A stretch of DNA of 48,917 bases from Bacteroidales bacterium UBA1800 (GTDB lineage Bacteria > Bacteroidota > Bacteroidia > Bacteroidales > VadinHA17), in the NCBI GenBank assembly GCA_002319915.1, contig DCFQ01000018.1:11404-60320 (forward strand). The letters are read 5' to 3'. This document shows positions 15,263 through 23,340 of the stretch, piece by piece. Positions within the stretch are counted from its first letter, which is position 1; every line of letters starts with the position of its first letter. The notes under the pieces are model-generated. The model searched no databases, had not been told where the DNA came from, and saw only the letters and a program-made list of their open reading frames with translations. Position numbers and translations under genes: made by a program.

Positions 15263-16801
15263 ATGAATTCGCTCCTTCCGTTATTTGTTGTTGTTCCGCT
15301 GGCGTCAACCTTCCTGATAATGATTATCGGGAGGTTCGTAAAGGATTTCAATAAATATTTCACCGCCGCGGTACTTCTCTTCCTTGCAGTCTTCAGTTAC
15401 TATTCCCTGGCCTCCCTACATGGCGGCCTGGCTCTCTGCAAGGTAGGAGGCTGGGAGCCTGTGAACAAAGTGCCGATTGGAATCTATATCGCGTTGGACG
15501 GCTTTAACGCAATTGTCATATGCATCATTAATTCAGTGGGATTCCTTGCAGCCATCTATTCAATTTCCTATGTAAAAAGATACACCGGGGAAAACTACTT
15601 TTACGCACTTTTCTGCCTGATGATCGGCGGGATGAACGGTGTGGTCCTGAGCGCTGACCTGTTCAACATTTTCGTATTCCTTGAGATTTCCGTGATCTCA
15701 TCATATGCCCTGGTTGCCTTCGGTGTCGGCAAGAACGAGCTTGAGGCATCCTTCAAGTACCAGGTACTTGGGAGCCTGGCATCTTTCCTCATACTGTTCG
15801 GGATCGGGTTCATCTATTGGAAAGCGAAGACCCTTAATATCGCCGATATAAGGGAAGCATTCAAATCAGGCTACGACCGTCCTTATTATCTTTTCGTGGA
15901 GCTTCTCATTCTCAGCGGTTTCGGACTGAAAGCCGCAGTCATTCCATTCCATGCCTGGCTTCCGGATGCCCACTCTTCTGCCCCATCCCCTATCTCTGCA
16001 ATGCTTTCCGGGGTCTTCATCAAGGCAGTCGGGATCTACGTGATCATAAGATTGTTCTTCAATATGTTCGTCATAACCGAAGGCATGGCAATCCTGATAA
16101 CCACTCTCGGGACAATGTCGATGGTGGTTGGTGTCTTTCTTGCGATCGGTCAGTGGGATATCAAGAGGCTTCTCGCCTATCACAGCATAAGCCAGATGGG
16201 GTATGTTATCATGTCGGTCGGCATAGGGATGATCCTGGTAGCCCGGGGAGTAAGGCATGAAATTGCTGTGCTGGCCATATCGGGAGGCATATTCCATCTC
16301 ATCAACCATGCAGCTTTTAAAGGACTTTTGTTCCTTAATGCGGGAGCCATTGAATACACAACGGGTACCAGGAATCTCAAGGAGATGGGAGGACTTGCAA
16401 GATCGATGCCTGCCACCTCAGCGACCTCTTTTGTGGCGTCGATGTCGATTTCGGGAATTCCCCCCTTCAACGGTTTTTTCAGCAAGCTGATCATCATCAT
16501 CGCAGCGGTTATGGCAAGATTCTACCTGCTGGCTGCCCTCGCTGTGGTGGTGAGCATAATTACCCTCGCATCATTCCTGAAGTTCCAGAGATACGCTTTT
16601 TACAACAAGCCGCATGATACTGATGACAGGAAATTCAGGGAGGTCCCCTTCCCCATGGTCCTCAGCATGGCAGCGTTGAGCGTTATCTGCCTTCTCCTGA
16701 GCCTTCTTGCTATTCCTGCGGTAAGGGATGCGGTTCTGACACCTGCGGTCGATATACTGACAAGCACCGTACAATATTCAACATCAATACTGGGCCAGTG
16801 A
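15263..16801 (+). CDS. MrpD/MbhH-like antiporter subunit
   Basis: This 512-residue protein with about 14 helices is the canonical ion-translocating antiporter subunit. Key charged residues are in place: Glu141 in helix 5 (FVFLEISVISSYAL) and Lys223 in helix 7 (GLKAAVIPFHAWLPDAHSSAPSP). Later it has YHSISQMGYVIMSVGIG and HLINHAAFKGLLFLNAG. A GTG one codon upstream (15260) would add one residue; the ATG is preferred. In Mbh the equivalent subunit couples H2 formation to Na+ export through Mrp subunits B, C, E, F and G, all encoded here. Confidence 0.94.
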   Translation: MNSLLPLFVVVPLASTFLIMIIGRFVKDFNKYFTAAVLLFLAVFSYYSLASLHGGLALCKVGGWEPVNKVPIGIYIALDGFNAIVICIINSVGFLAAIYSISYVKRYTGENYFYALFCLMIGGMNGVVLSADLFNIFVFLEISVISSYALVAFGVGKNELEASFKYQVLGSLASFLILFGIGFIYWKAKTLNIADIREAFKSGYDRPYYLFVELLILSGFGLKAAVIPFHAWLPDAHSSAPSPISAMLSGVFIKAVGIYVIIRLFFNMFVITEGMAILITTLGTMSMVVGVFLAIGQWDIKRLLAYHSISQMGYVIMSVGIGMILVARGVRHEIAVLAISGGIFHLINHAAFKGLLFLNAGAIEYTTGTRNLKEMGGLARSMPATSATSFVASMSISGIPPFNGFFSKLIIIIAAVMARFYLLAALAVVVSIITLASFLKFQRYAFYNKPHDTDDRKFREVPFPMVLSMAALSVICLLLSLLAIPAVRDAVLTPAVDILTSTVQYSTSILGQ

Positions 16802-16802
16802 T

Positions 16803-17288
16803 ATGAAGTACCTGACATTGTTTATATTATCGATGATCCTTTGGTTGATGCTGACATTTGAATTTACCGCGGCAAACCTGATTGCAGGCGCCGTAGCATC
16901 GCTTATCTGCTCCCTGTTTTTCGGAAGGCTTTTCGTCAGCAATGTCGGCAAGCTTCTGCAGCCCCGCCGTTATTACTGGTTTGTTATATACCTTTTTGTA
17001 TTTCTTTGGGAGTGCATCAAGGCAAATGTTGATGTCGCCTACAGGGTACTTCATCCTGCAATGCCCATAAGGCCGGGGATTGTAAAGGTCAGGACATCAC
17101 TTAAATCGGATATGGCAAAGATGCTTCTCGCAAATTCGATAACCATGACACCGGGGACTATTTCGGTCGATATCATTGATGACTGCCTTTACATCCACTG
17201 GATATATGTAAGGTCGGAGGACCCGGCTGTCTACACCGCGATGATCACAGGCGCTTTTGAAAAGTACATTAAAAAGATAATCGAATGA
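16803..17288 (+). CDS. MrpE/MbhA-like membrane subunit
   Basis: The 161-residue protein has two to three amino-terminal helices and a cytoplasmic domain with the MrpE block LANSITMTPGTISVDIIDDCLYIHWIYV. It starts one base after the mrpD stop and overlaps the mrpF gene by four bases. MrpE is needed for assembly of Mrp antiporters rather than for transport itself. Confidence 0.92.
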   Translation: MKYLTLFILSMILWLMLTFEFTAANLIAGAVASLICSLFFGRLFVSNVGKLLQPRRYYWFVIYLFVFLWECIKANVDVAYRVLHPAMPIRPGIVKVRTSLKSDMAKMLLANSITMTPGTISVDIIDDCLYIHWIYVRSEDPAVYTAMITGAFEKYIKKIIE

Positions 17289-17551
17289 GCCAGTTCCTAA
17301 ACATACTGCTTTACGTCCAGATAAGCCTCTCGACAATCTGTCTTTACAGGATCATCCGTGGGCCCTCAATTCCCGACAGGATGGTCGGGGTCGACATTTT
17401 CGGCATTTTGGTGGTCGGTGTGTGCGCGATCATTTCGATCCAGACCGGGAGGTCCTTTATCCTTGATATCGGGATAGCATGGATAATCCTCAGTTTCATC
17501 GGGACGCTTACCCTTGCAAAATACCTGACAGGCAAAAAGTTGAATGAATAA
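17285..17551 (+). CDS. MrpF/MbhB-like membrane subunit
   Basis: The 88-residue protein has three helices and the MrpF signature RIIRGPSIPDRMVGVDIFG with the conserved aspartates. MrpF lines part of the Na+ path in Mrp-type complexes. It overlaps mrpE by four and mrpG by eight bases, the tight packing usual for mrpEFG. Confidence 0.93.
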   Translation: MSQFLNILLYVQISLSTICLYRIIRGPSIPDRMVGVDIFGILVVGVCAIISIQTGRSFILDIGIAWIILSFIGTLTLAKYLTGKKLNE

Positions 17552-17879
17552 TATGAAAGAGATCATCAGTATTGTATTCATTACGGTAGGAGTATTGTTC
17601 AACCTCCTGGGGTGTATCGGGATTCTCAGGCTCCCTGACACATATAACAGGCTGCAGGCTGCTACCAAGGCAGTCACCCTGGGCTGTTGCAGCATACTGG
17701 TGGGAGTAATATTCCATTTTGGCCTCAGTGATGCTGCCACCAAAGCTTTTATCGCTATCCCGATCCTGTTCTTCGGATCCACGGTTGCAGCCCATGCCCT
17801 GATCCGCGGGACTTACCATTTCGGTATAACCCTCGGCGATAAATGTGTAAAGGATGACTATAAGGAGGCAATTAAATGA
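17544..17879 (+). CDS. MrpG/MbhC-like membrane subunit
   Basis: The 111-residue protein has three helices and the family motif GILRLPDTYNRLQAATKAVTLG. The ATG at 17544 overlaps mrpF; a second ATG at 17553 is equally possible. It closes the Mrp module. Its stop overlaps the start of the following iron-sulfur subunit by four bases, tying the antiporter genes to the hydrogenase genes in one transcript. Confidence 0.92.
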   Translation: MNNMKEIISIVFITVGVLFNLLGCIGILRLPDTYNRLQAATKAVTLGCCSILVGVIFHFGLSDAATKAFIAIPILFFGSTVAAHALIRGTYHFGITLGDKCVKDDYKEAIK

Positions 17880-18496
17880 AATACCCGAAGATAAGAGAGC
17901 TGAAGGAGGCTATCATTTCGCTGGTCACACCTGCCTACACCTCAAATTTCCCGGGCCGGCCGCATATCCCCTACGAGAAATTCAGGGGCAGGCCCGTGGT
18001 TGACAATGACAACTGCGTCGGTTGTGAGACCTGTGCAAATGTCTGCCCACCAAATGCCATCACATTCATTGACGACAGGGAGAAAAGGGTCCGGACGATA
18101 AAGCGCGATTACGGGAAATGCATTTTCTGCGGCCAGTGCCAGGACCATTGCATCACGCAAAAGGGGGTAAAGCTATCGGACAAGATATTCGATCTTGCCG
18201 TTTTTGAAAGGGAGAAGAATATCGAATACCAGGAGAAGGAACTCCTTATCTGTGAACACTGCCACTCGGTGATAACAACAAAGGAGCACCTGTATTTCAT
18301 GCACAGGAAGCTTGGACCGAGAGCCTTTTCGTCAATCCTCAACCTCAGCCTGCTCAATGAAAAACTAAAGCTTGCCGGCGGCCAGGACCTGAATGTGGAA
18401 GTAAGGGACGGGCTGAAAAGGAAGGATATGTTCAACATAATCTGTCCCAACTGCCTGAGGCAAACCCTCGTAAAATTCCTCTTCAAAGGTGCCTGA
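17876..18496 (+). CDS. mbhN: hydrogenase iron-sulfur subunit, NuoI/MbhN family with a Cys-rich C-terminal extension
   Basis: Residues 1-100 are NuoI-like with two [4Fe-4S] motifs: CVGCETCANVCPPNAI and CIFCGQCQDHCIT. They would carry electrons from the soluble module to the proximal cluster of the small subunit. The second cluster motif lacks the usual Pro after its last Cys. The remaining 100 residues carry CEHCHSV and CPNCLRQ, which look like a split zinc ribbon, longer than archaeal MbhN of about 140 residues. The gene overlaps mrpG by four bases and the protease gene by eight. Confidence 0.9.
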   Translation: MKYPKIRELKEAIISLVTPAYTSNFPGRPHIPYEKFRGRPVVDNDNCVGCETCANVCPPNAITFIDDREKRVRTIKRDYGKCIFCGQCQDHCITQKGVKLSDKIFDLAVFEREKNIEYQEKELLICEHCHSVITTKEHLYFMHRKLGPRAFSSILNLSLLNEKLKLAGGQDLNVEVRDGLKRKDMFNIICPNCLRQTLVKFLFKGA

Positions 18497-18938
18497 AACT
18501 CTTGAACACCTCCTCTCCCTGAAAGAAAAGGATATCCTGTTTGTCGGCATTGGCAACCGGCTGAAATCCGATGACGGGGTGGGGGTGTTTATCAGTGAAA
18601 GAATTGAGAAAAGGGAAAACATCTCATCCCTGACGGTAGAAACCGGAATAGAGAATTATATCGGAAAAATTAACAAACTGTCGCCCGACTTGATTGTGCT
18701 GATTGATTGTGCTGATTTGAAAATGGCTCCGGGTACATCTAAGCTTCTTCCTGTTGAAGAGATCCTGGATATGACGTTCAACACCCATACGATTTCCCTG
18801 AGAAGGATAACTGAATTCTTCAGAATGCCGGTGTTTGTTCTGGCAATTCAGCCGGAAAAAATTGACTTTGGAGAAATTATGTCGTACCTTGTAATGCAGG
18901 AAGCAGAAGAACTGGTAAGATCTATAAATAACCCATAA
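18489..18938 (+). CDS. hydrogenase maturation endopeptidase, HycI/HyaD family
   Basis: This 149-residue protease removes the carboxy-terminal tail of the large subunit after nickel insertion. It has the family motif GIGNRLKSDDGVGV (residues 20-33), a second acidic site in LIDCADLK and a His in NTHTISL, the three nickel-sensing positions of the family. Translation starts with GTG inside the preceding gene. Its substrate is presumably the 401-residue large subunit at 10837, the only one in the window. Confidence 0.93.
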   Translation: MPETLEHLLSLKEKDILFVGIGNRLKSDDGVGVFISERIEKRENISSLTVETGIENYIGKINKLSPDLIVLIDCADLKMAPGTSKLLPVEEILDMTFNTHTISLRRITEFFRMPVFVLAIQPEKIDFGEIMSYLVMQEAEELVRSINNP

Positions 18939-18942
18939 AAAC

Positions 18943-18949
18943 AGGAGGT
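18943..18949 (+). promoter_or_regulatory. strong Shine-Dalgarno sequence
   Basis: AGGAGGT stands five bases before the ATG at 18955. Most other genes in this window lack such a site, as usual in Bacteroidota. It supports this start and suggests that the small zinc-ribbon protein is well translated. Confidence 0.7.
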
Positions 18950-18954
18950 ATCTT

Positions 18955-19368
18955 ATGGCAACGCAGTATTTGTGTAAAGCTTGCAGGGGGGTCCTCAACG
19001 TGAAGACTTCCATTGTCCTTTCTGCTGCAAAGGTCAACAGCTCAAAAAAAGGCCTGATCTACTTCAATCCGGAGCTCGGTAACTACTCTGTTACCACTCA
19101 TCCCTCCTTCCGTATGGAGGCTGGCGAAGAGTATACTATTACCTGCCCGATATGCCATTCGCACCTTAACAGCCTGAAATATGATCATCTTGTAAGGATA
19201 ATCATGATCGATGATGAAGGGAAAGAATTCGACATCTATTTTTCAGACATAGTTGGTGAAAAATGCACCTATAAGATCAGCGACGGATATGTCGAAAAGA
19301 TGGGGCCTGATGCCACCAGGTACGATAAGTACTTTGACGTTCCCGAGGAGGATCGGAAATACCTTTGA
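18955..19368 (+). CDS. uncharacterised zinc-ribbon-like protein of the hydrogenase operon
   Basis: The function is not known to me. The 137-residue soluble protein has two CxxC pairs, CKAC near residue 7 and CPIC near residue 60, separated by a beta-rich segment with GLIYFNPELGNYSV and a HPSF motif. The arrangement suggests a split zinc ribbon or rubredoxin-like knuckle. After the second pair come IIMIDDEGKEFDIYFSDIVGEKCTYKI and an acidic tail. It lies 16 bases after the hydrogenase protease with a strong ribosome-binding site and on the same strand, so it is probably the last gene of the hydrogenase operon. Similar proteins occur widely in Bacteroidota as far as I recall, so a hydrogenase-specific role is only inferred from position. 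Confidence 0.75.
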   Translation: MATQYLCKACRGVLNVKTSIVLSAAKVNSSKKGLIYFNPELGNYSVTTHPSFRMEAGEEYTITCPICHSHLNSLKYDHLVRIIMIDDEGKEFDIYFSDIVGEKCTYKISDGYVEKMGPDATRYDKYFDVPEEDRKYL

Positions 19369-19395
19369 TTATCCGCGGATCTGTTCATTTTCCCC

Positions 19396-19426
19396 TTTGC
19401 TCTGTTGTCAATAATTGTTACTTTTG
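19396..19426 (+). promoter_or_regulatory. Bacteroidota-type promoter of the transketolase gene
   Basis: TTTG at 19396-19399 and TACTTTTG at 19419-19426 are separated by 19 bases, matching the Bacteroidota primary-sigma consensus TTTG-N19-21-TAnnTTTG. Transcription would start near 19433, about 32 bases before the ATG. An imperfect palindrome (CCGT-AAAT-ATTT-ACGG arms, 19430-19448) lies at the presumed start. Confidence 0.75.
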
Positions 19427-19464
19427 TTTCCGTCAAATAATTTAACGGAAAATATACTATTGCA

Positions 19465-21501
19465 ATGAGTGAAATTAACAAGCGGGCCGCCGACAACATC
19501 CGGATCCTTTCCATGTCGATGGTTGAAAAAGCCAGATCGGGGCATCCCGGGGGACCGATGGGAGGAGCAGATTTTATCCATATTCTTTTTTCGGAATTCG
19601 TAAATTTTGATCCTGGCGATCCTGAATGGATAAACCGCGACAGGTTCTTCCTGGATGCTGGTCATATGTCGCCCATGTTGTATTCGGAGCTGACGCTGCT
19701 TGGCCTTTTCACGATTGACGATCTTAAAGAGTTCCGTCAGTGGGGAAGCCACACTCCGGGGCACCCGGAACTTGACCTGTCCCATGGCATTGAGAACACA
19801 TCGGGTCCGCTGGGGCAAGGGCACACAATGGCTGTTGGCGCAGCGATCGCCGAACGGTTTCTTGCCGCCAGGTTCGGAGAGTTCTTTGCACACAAGATCT
19901 ATACCTATATTTCAGATGGTGGCGTCCAGGAGGAGATCTCCCAGGGGGCTGGCCGCCTGGCAGGGTTCCTGGGGCTTCACAATCTGATTATGTTTTACGA
20001 TTCGAATGATATCCAGTTGTCGACCGAAACCAAGGCTGTGACGTCAGAAGATACCGGGATGAAATATGCATCCTGGGGCTGGAACGTGTTACAGATCGAT
20101 GGCAATGACCAGGATGCGATCCGGAAAGCGCTGACAAACGCTCTGGGAGAGAAAGAACGGCCCACCATTATCATCGGAAAGACCATCATGGGCAAGGGAC
20201 TCCTCGATAATGAGGGCAGAAGCTTCGAAAGAAAGACCTCCACTCATGGCATGCCGGTCTCCGAGGCAGGAGGATCGTTCGAAAAATCTCTCATTAACCT
20301 TGGAGGAGACCCGGCAGACCCGTTCATGATCTTTGATGACGTTAAGGAATATTATGCAGGGATAGTCGCCGCAAAGACGAAGAAAGCCGGCGAATGGAGA
20401 ATTGAAAAAGCCGGATGGGCAAAATTAAATCCGGAGCTTGACAGGAAGCTTCACCAGTTCTATTCATGTTATACTCCGGCGATTGATTTCAGGAGTATCC
20501 AGCAAAAGGAGAATATTGCCACCAGGGCCGCTTCATCTGCAGTCCTGTCAGTGCTGGCGAAACAGGTTGAGAATATGATCGTGGCCTCTGCCGACCTTTC
20601 AAATTCCGACAAAACTGATGGCTTCCTGAAAAACACCAGGCCCTTCATCAAAGGTGATTTCACAGGCGCGTTTTTGCAGGTGGGTGTTTCCGAGCTCACC
20701 ATGGCAGCCCTGATGAACGGGCTTGCACTCCATGGGGGCGTTATACCGGCCTGTGGTACCTTCTTTGCGTTTTCCGATTACATGAAGCCTGCAGTAAGGC
20801 TTGCCTGCCTGATGGGTTTGCCTGTAAAATATATCTGGACCCATGATGCTTTCCGTGTCGGGGAAGACGGACCTACCCATCAGCCCGTTGAACAGGAAGC
20901 ACAAATAAGGCTGCTCGAACATCTTAAAAATCATCACGGCACTAACAGCATGGTTGTTCTGAGACCGGCCGATGCGCTCGAAACAAGCGTTGCCTGGAAG
21001 ATCGCCCTTGAAAATACCCAAACCCCCACTGCCCTGATACTTTCAAGACAAAATATCAAAGATCTTCCAGCAATTGGCACCGACAGGTTCAGCGATGCCC
21101 TCAATTCCGAAAAAGGGGCATACGTGGTTGCAGACTGTGAGGGGAAAGCGGATATCATCCTTGTTGCAAGCGGATCGGAAGTCTCCACTCTGGCTGACGG
21201 AGCTGAATTGCTGAAAAAAGAGAATATTAAGGTAAGGATAGTATCGGCACCTTCAGAAGGACTTTTCCGCAACCAGCCTGAGAGCTACCGCATATCGGTA
21301 ATACCCGACGGCATTCCGGTATTTGGACTGACTGCAGGACTTCCCGTAACGCTGCAGGGGTTGGCCGGGCCTAAAGGAAAGGTGTTCGGTATGAACAGCT
21401 TCGGCTTCTCCGCTCCTTATAAGGTCCTCGATGAAAAGCTCGGGTTTACGGCAGAGAATGTTTATCGGCAGGTTAAGGATTACCTGTCTGACTATAGATG
21501 A
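19465..21501 (+). CDS. tkt: transketolase
   Basis: Transketolase moves two-carbon units between sugar phosphates in the non-oxidative pentose phosphate pathway, using thiamine diphosphate. The 678-residue chain has the amino-terminal SGHPGGPMGGADF and LDAGHMSPMLYSEL segments, GLGQGHTMAVG, a diphosphate-binding region, the pyrimidine domain (PACGTFFAFSDYMKPA, then THDAFRVGEDGPTHQPVEQ) and a carboxy-terminal domain. The cofactor loop reads SDGGVQEEISQGAG in place of the usual GDG...EGISHEA, a variant I associate with Bacteroidota enzymes. It has its own promoter and a terminator at 21524-21555, so it is a single-gene unit. Confidence 0.96.
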   Translation: MSEINKRAADNIRILSMSMVEKARSGHPGGPMGGADFIHILFSEFVNFDPGDPEWINRDRFFLDAGHMSPMLYSELTLLGLFTIDDLKEFRQWGSHTPGHPELDLSHGIENTSGPLGQGHTMAVGAAIAERFLAARFGEFFAHKIYTYISDGGVQEEISQGAGRLAGFLGLHNLIMFYDSNDIQLSTETKAVTSEDTGMKYASWGWNVLQIDGNDQDAIRKALTNALGEKERPTIIIGKTIMGKGLLDNEGRSFERKTSTHGMPVSEAGGSFEKSLINLGGDPADPFMIFDDVKEYYAGIVAAKTKKAGEWRIEKAGWAKLNPELDRKLHQFYSCYTPAIDFRSIQQKENIATRAASSAVLSVLAKQVENMIVASADLSNSDKTDGFLKNTRPFIKGDFTGAFLQVGVSELTMAALMNGLALHGGVIPACGTFFAFSDYMKPAVRLACLMGLPVKYIWTHDAFRVGEDGPTHQPVEQEAQIRLLEHLKNHHGTNSMVVLRPADALETSVAWKIALENTQTPTALILSRQNIKDLPAIGTDRFSDALNSEKGAYVVADCEGKADIILVASGSEVSTLADGAELLKKENIKVRIVSAPSEGLFRNQPESYRISVIPDGIPVFGLTAGLPVTLQGLAGPKGKVFGMNSFGFSAPYKVLDEKLGFTAENVYRQVKDYLSDYR

Positions 21502-21523
21502 TAAACATTATGATCATTCGTTT

Positions 21524-21555
21524 AGAGGTTGCCGTTAAAAGCAACCTCTTTTATT
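21524..21555 (+). terminator. rho-independent terminator after transketolase
   Basis: AGAGGTTGC (21524-21532) and GCAACCTCT (21541-21549) form a perfect nine-base stem with an eight-base loop, followed by TTTATT. It lies 22 bases after the transketolase stop. Confidence 0.85.
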
Positions 21556-21622
21556 ATGATGTTATCGCAAAATTTAGTAAATTAGATAAGATTTTTAGCT
21601 GCTTGATCTAACTAAGGACCTG

Positions 21623-22696
21623 ATGAAAAGATTTATTATTCCAATCCTGTTTTTTTTGGGATTCCTGCCGCAGTATGTTCAGGGGCAGATGGATTCGACG
21701 GAGGCAAGCCTTGCTGTCAGGGATACTCAGAACCTGAATGTAAAGCTCTTTGAAAGCGATGACCTGTTCGAGATCTCTCTAAGGTTCGATATCACCACCT
21801 ATAAAAGGAAGAGGTCCGATACAACTTACCTGGATGCCACCCTCACATACTATACGGGGGATAATGATTCAATCAATAAGAAAGTGAAGGTCAGGGCACG
21901 CGGGGAGATACGCCGGACGGCAATTTGCGATTTCCCGCCGCTGAGCCTTAACTTCAAAATGAAGGAATCAGGGAGCGATGAGTTCATCGGCATCGATAAG
22001 CTGAAGCTGGTCCCCTACTGCAGGCTGGGATACGAAGACTATATACTCAGGGAATTCCTGATCTACAAACTTTACAGCCTGCTCACTCCGTACAGTTTCA
22101 AAGTGAGGCTTCTGAAGATCAATTTTATAAATACAGCGAAAGTCTCAAAACCTATTATCCAGTATGGATTTGCAATTGAACCGGTAAAACTCCTCGAAAG
22201 AAGGAACCGAATAACGGCAATCAAGACGTCGAATCTGACCCAGCTCAGCATAAGACCTGAAGTGATGAACAGGTTTGCAATTTTCAACTACATGATCGGA
22301 AATACAGACTGGGCTGTGCCTAACCAGCATAATGCACTTGTTTTTGCTCAATTCGTGCCAGAAGGATCAAACCTTTTTATTGTTGTCCCCCATGATTTCG
22401 ATTATTCCGGGCTGGTGAACACAACTTATGCGGTCCCCAACGAGAATCTGACGATCAAAAATGTCAGGGAAAGGCTTTACATGGGCGTGTGCAGGAGTGA
22501 GCAGGAGTTTACTAATGCCACCAGGGAATTCCTTGAATACAAGGTCAAATTTTATAAGACGATTGAGGATTTCCCATACCTCACGGCACGGTCTAAAAAG
22601 GATATGATCAATTACCTCGACGAATTCTATGAAAAATTCGACAGGCGCAATAGCATTGTCAGTGATCTGGTCTATGAGTGTAAAACCCTGAAGTAA
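21623..22696 (+). CDS. secreted protein of unknown function, possibly CotH-kinase-like
   Basis: The function is not recognised with certainty. The 357-residue protein has an amino-terminal signal peptide (hydrophobic residues 4-17, cleavage expected after VQGQ). Two blocks resemble spore-coat-H-type secreted kinases: KVKVRARGEIRRTAICDFPPLSLNFK, like the RGN...K region, and NYMIGNTDWAVPNQHN followed by VPHDFDYSGLVN, like the catalytic N/D and DFD metal positions. The rest of the chain is not distinctive. It stands alone between transketolase with its terminator and a HAD gene that has its own -7 element. A protein-kinase-like fold acting on an extracytoplasmic substrate is a guess. Confidence 0.6.
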   Translation: MKRFIIPILFFLGFLPQYVQGQMDSTEASLAVRDTQNLNVKLFESDDLFEISLRFDITTYKRKRSDTTYLDATLTYYTGDNDSINKKVKVRARGEIRRTAICDFPPLSLNFKMKESGSDEFIGIDKLKLVPYCRLGYEDYILREFLIYKLYSLLTPYSFKVRLLKINFINTAKVSKPIIQYGFAIEPVKLLERRNRITAIKTSNLTQLSIRPEVMNRFAIFNYMIGNTDWAVPNQHNALVFAQFVPEGSNLFIVVPHDFDYSGLVNTTYAVPNENLTIKNVRERLYMGVCRSEQEFTNATREFLEYKVKFYKTIEDFPYLTARSKKDMINYLDEFYEKFDRRNSIVSDLVYECKTLK

Positions 22697-22713
22697 ATAA
22701 GAAATAATTTATT

Positions 22714-22721
22714 TACTTTTG
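22714..22721 (+). promoter_or_regulatory. candidate -7 element of the HAD gene
   Basis: TACTTTTG matches TAnnTTTG. The predicted start of transcription near 22728 favours the ATG at 22740 over the in-frame ATG at 22719. No convincing -33 box is seen. Confidence 0.45.
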
Positions 22722-22739
22722 CCCCACTTTTTTATTGCT

Positions 22740-23339
22740 ATGGAACACGATATCCTCGCAGGGGTAAAAGGTTTGATCTTTGATCTGGACGGTACGCTCG
22801 CCGATACCATGCCCTATCACTTTGACGGGTGGAAGAAGGCTTGCACCAAGTTCGGAGCTCATATCGACAACAAATTCCTTCGTAAACATACCGGAAGTCC
22901 GGGCTGGATAATTGCAGCCGAGATTATCAGGGAATCAGGCCTCGATGGGAGCGTAACCATCAAAGAGATAATGAACGAGAAGATCAATGAGTTCTACAAG
23001 ATGCAGCATCTCATAAAGCCGATCGAACCCGTCGCTGCAATCGTAAGGAAGTATTCCGGTAAACTTCCGATGGCCGTGGGCACCGGAGGACACAGGGAGG
23101 CTGTTGAACGGACACTGGAAATCACCGGCCTGAGAAAATACTTTGAGATAATCGTTACCGCAAATGACGTGAATTCCTTTAAGCCTGATCCTGAAACTTT
23201 TCTTAAATGTGCTGAGCTGATGAATATCGACCCCGCTTTGATTGAAGTGTTTGAGGATGGGGACCTAGGGATAGAGGCAGCCATCAAGGCAGGAATGAGG
23301 GTCACGGACGTTAGGCCATGGTACGATTCGGACTGGTAG
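22740..23339 (+). CDS. HAD-superfamily phosphatase/phosphomutase, beta-phosphoglucomutase-like
   Basis: The 199-residue protein is a subfamily IA haloacid-dehalogenase-like enzyme. Motif I is FDLDGTLADT, the cap begins with MPYHFDGWKKA, the lysine motif is in NSFKPDPETF and motif IV is FEDGDLGIEAAIKAGM. The MPYH sequence after motif I is common in beta-phosphoglucomutase-like and YqaB-type sugar phosphatases. The real substrate cannot be assigned. The start at 22740 was chosen because the upstream ATG would lie within the presumed promoter. Confidence 0.88.
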   Translation: MEHDILAGVKGLIFDLDGTLADTMPYHFDGWKKACTKFGAHIDNKFLRKHTGSPGWIIAAEIIRESGLDGSVTIKEIMNEKINEFYKMQHLIKPIEPVAAIVRKYSGKLPMAVGTGGHREAVERTLEITGLRKYFEIIVTANDVNSFKPDPETFLKCAELMNIDPALIEVFEDGDLGIEAAIKAGMRVTDVRPWYDSDW

Positions 23340-23340
23340 G

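Noticed and set aside
8409..18496. Complex I (NADH:quinone oxidoreductase) operon
   Set aside because: Both nickel-ligand CxxC pairs are present in the large subunit, NuoA and NuoJ are missing, and the set includes MrpB, E, F and G plus hydrogenase maturation genes.
19370..19381. Terminator after the zinc-ribbon gene (ATCCGCGGAT)
   Set aside because: The palindrome has no loop and no following T run, so it is not a convincing terminator.
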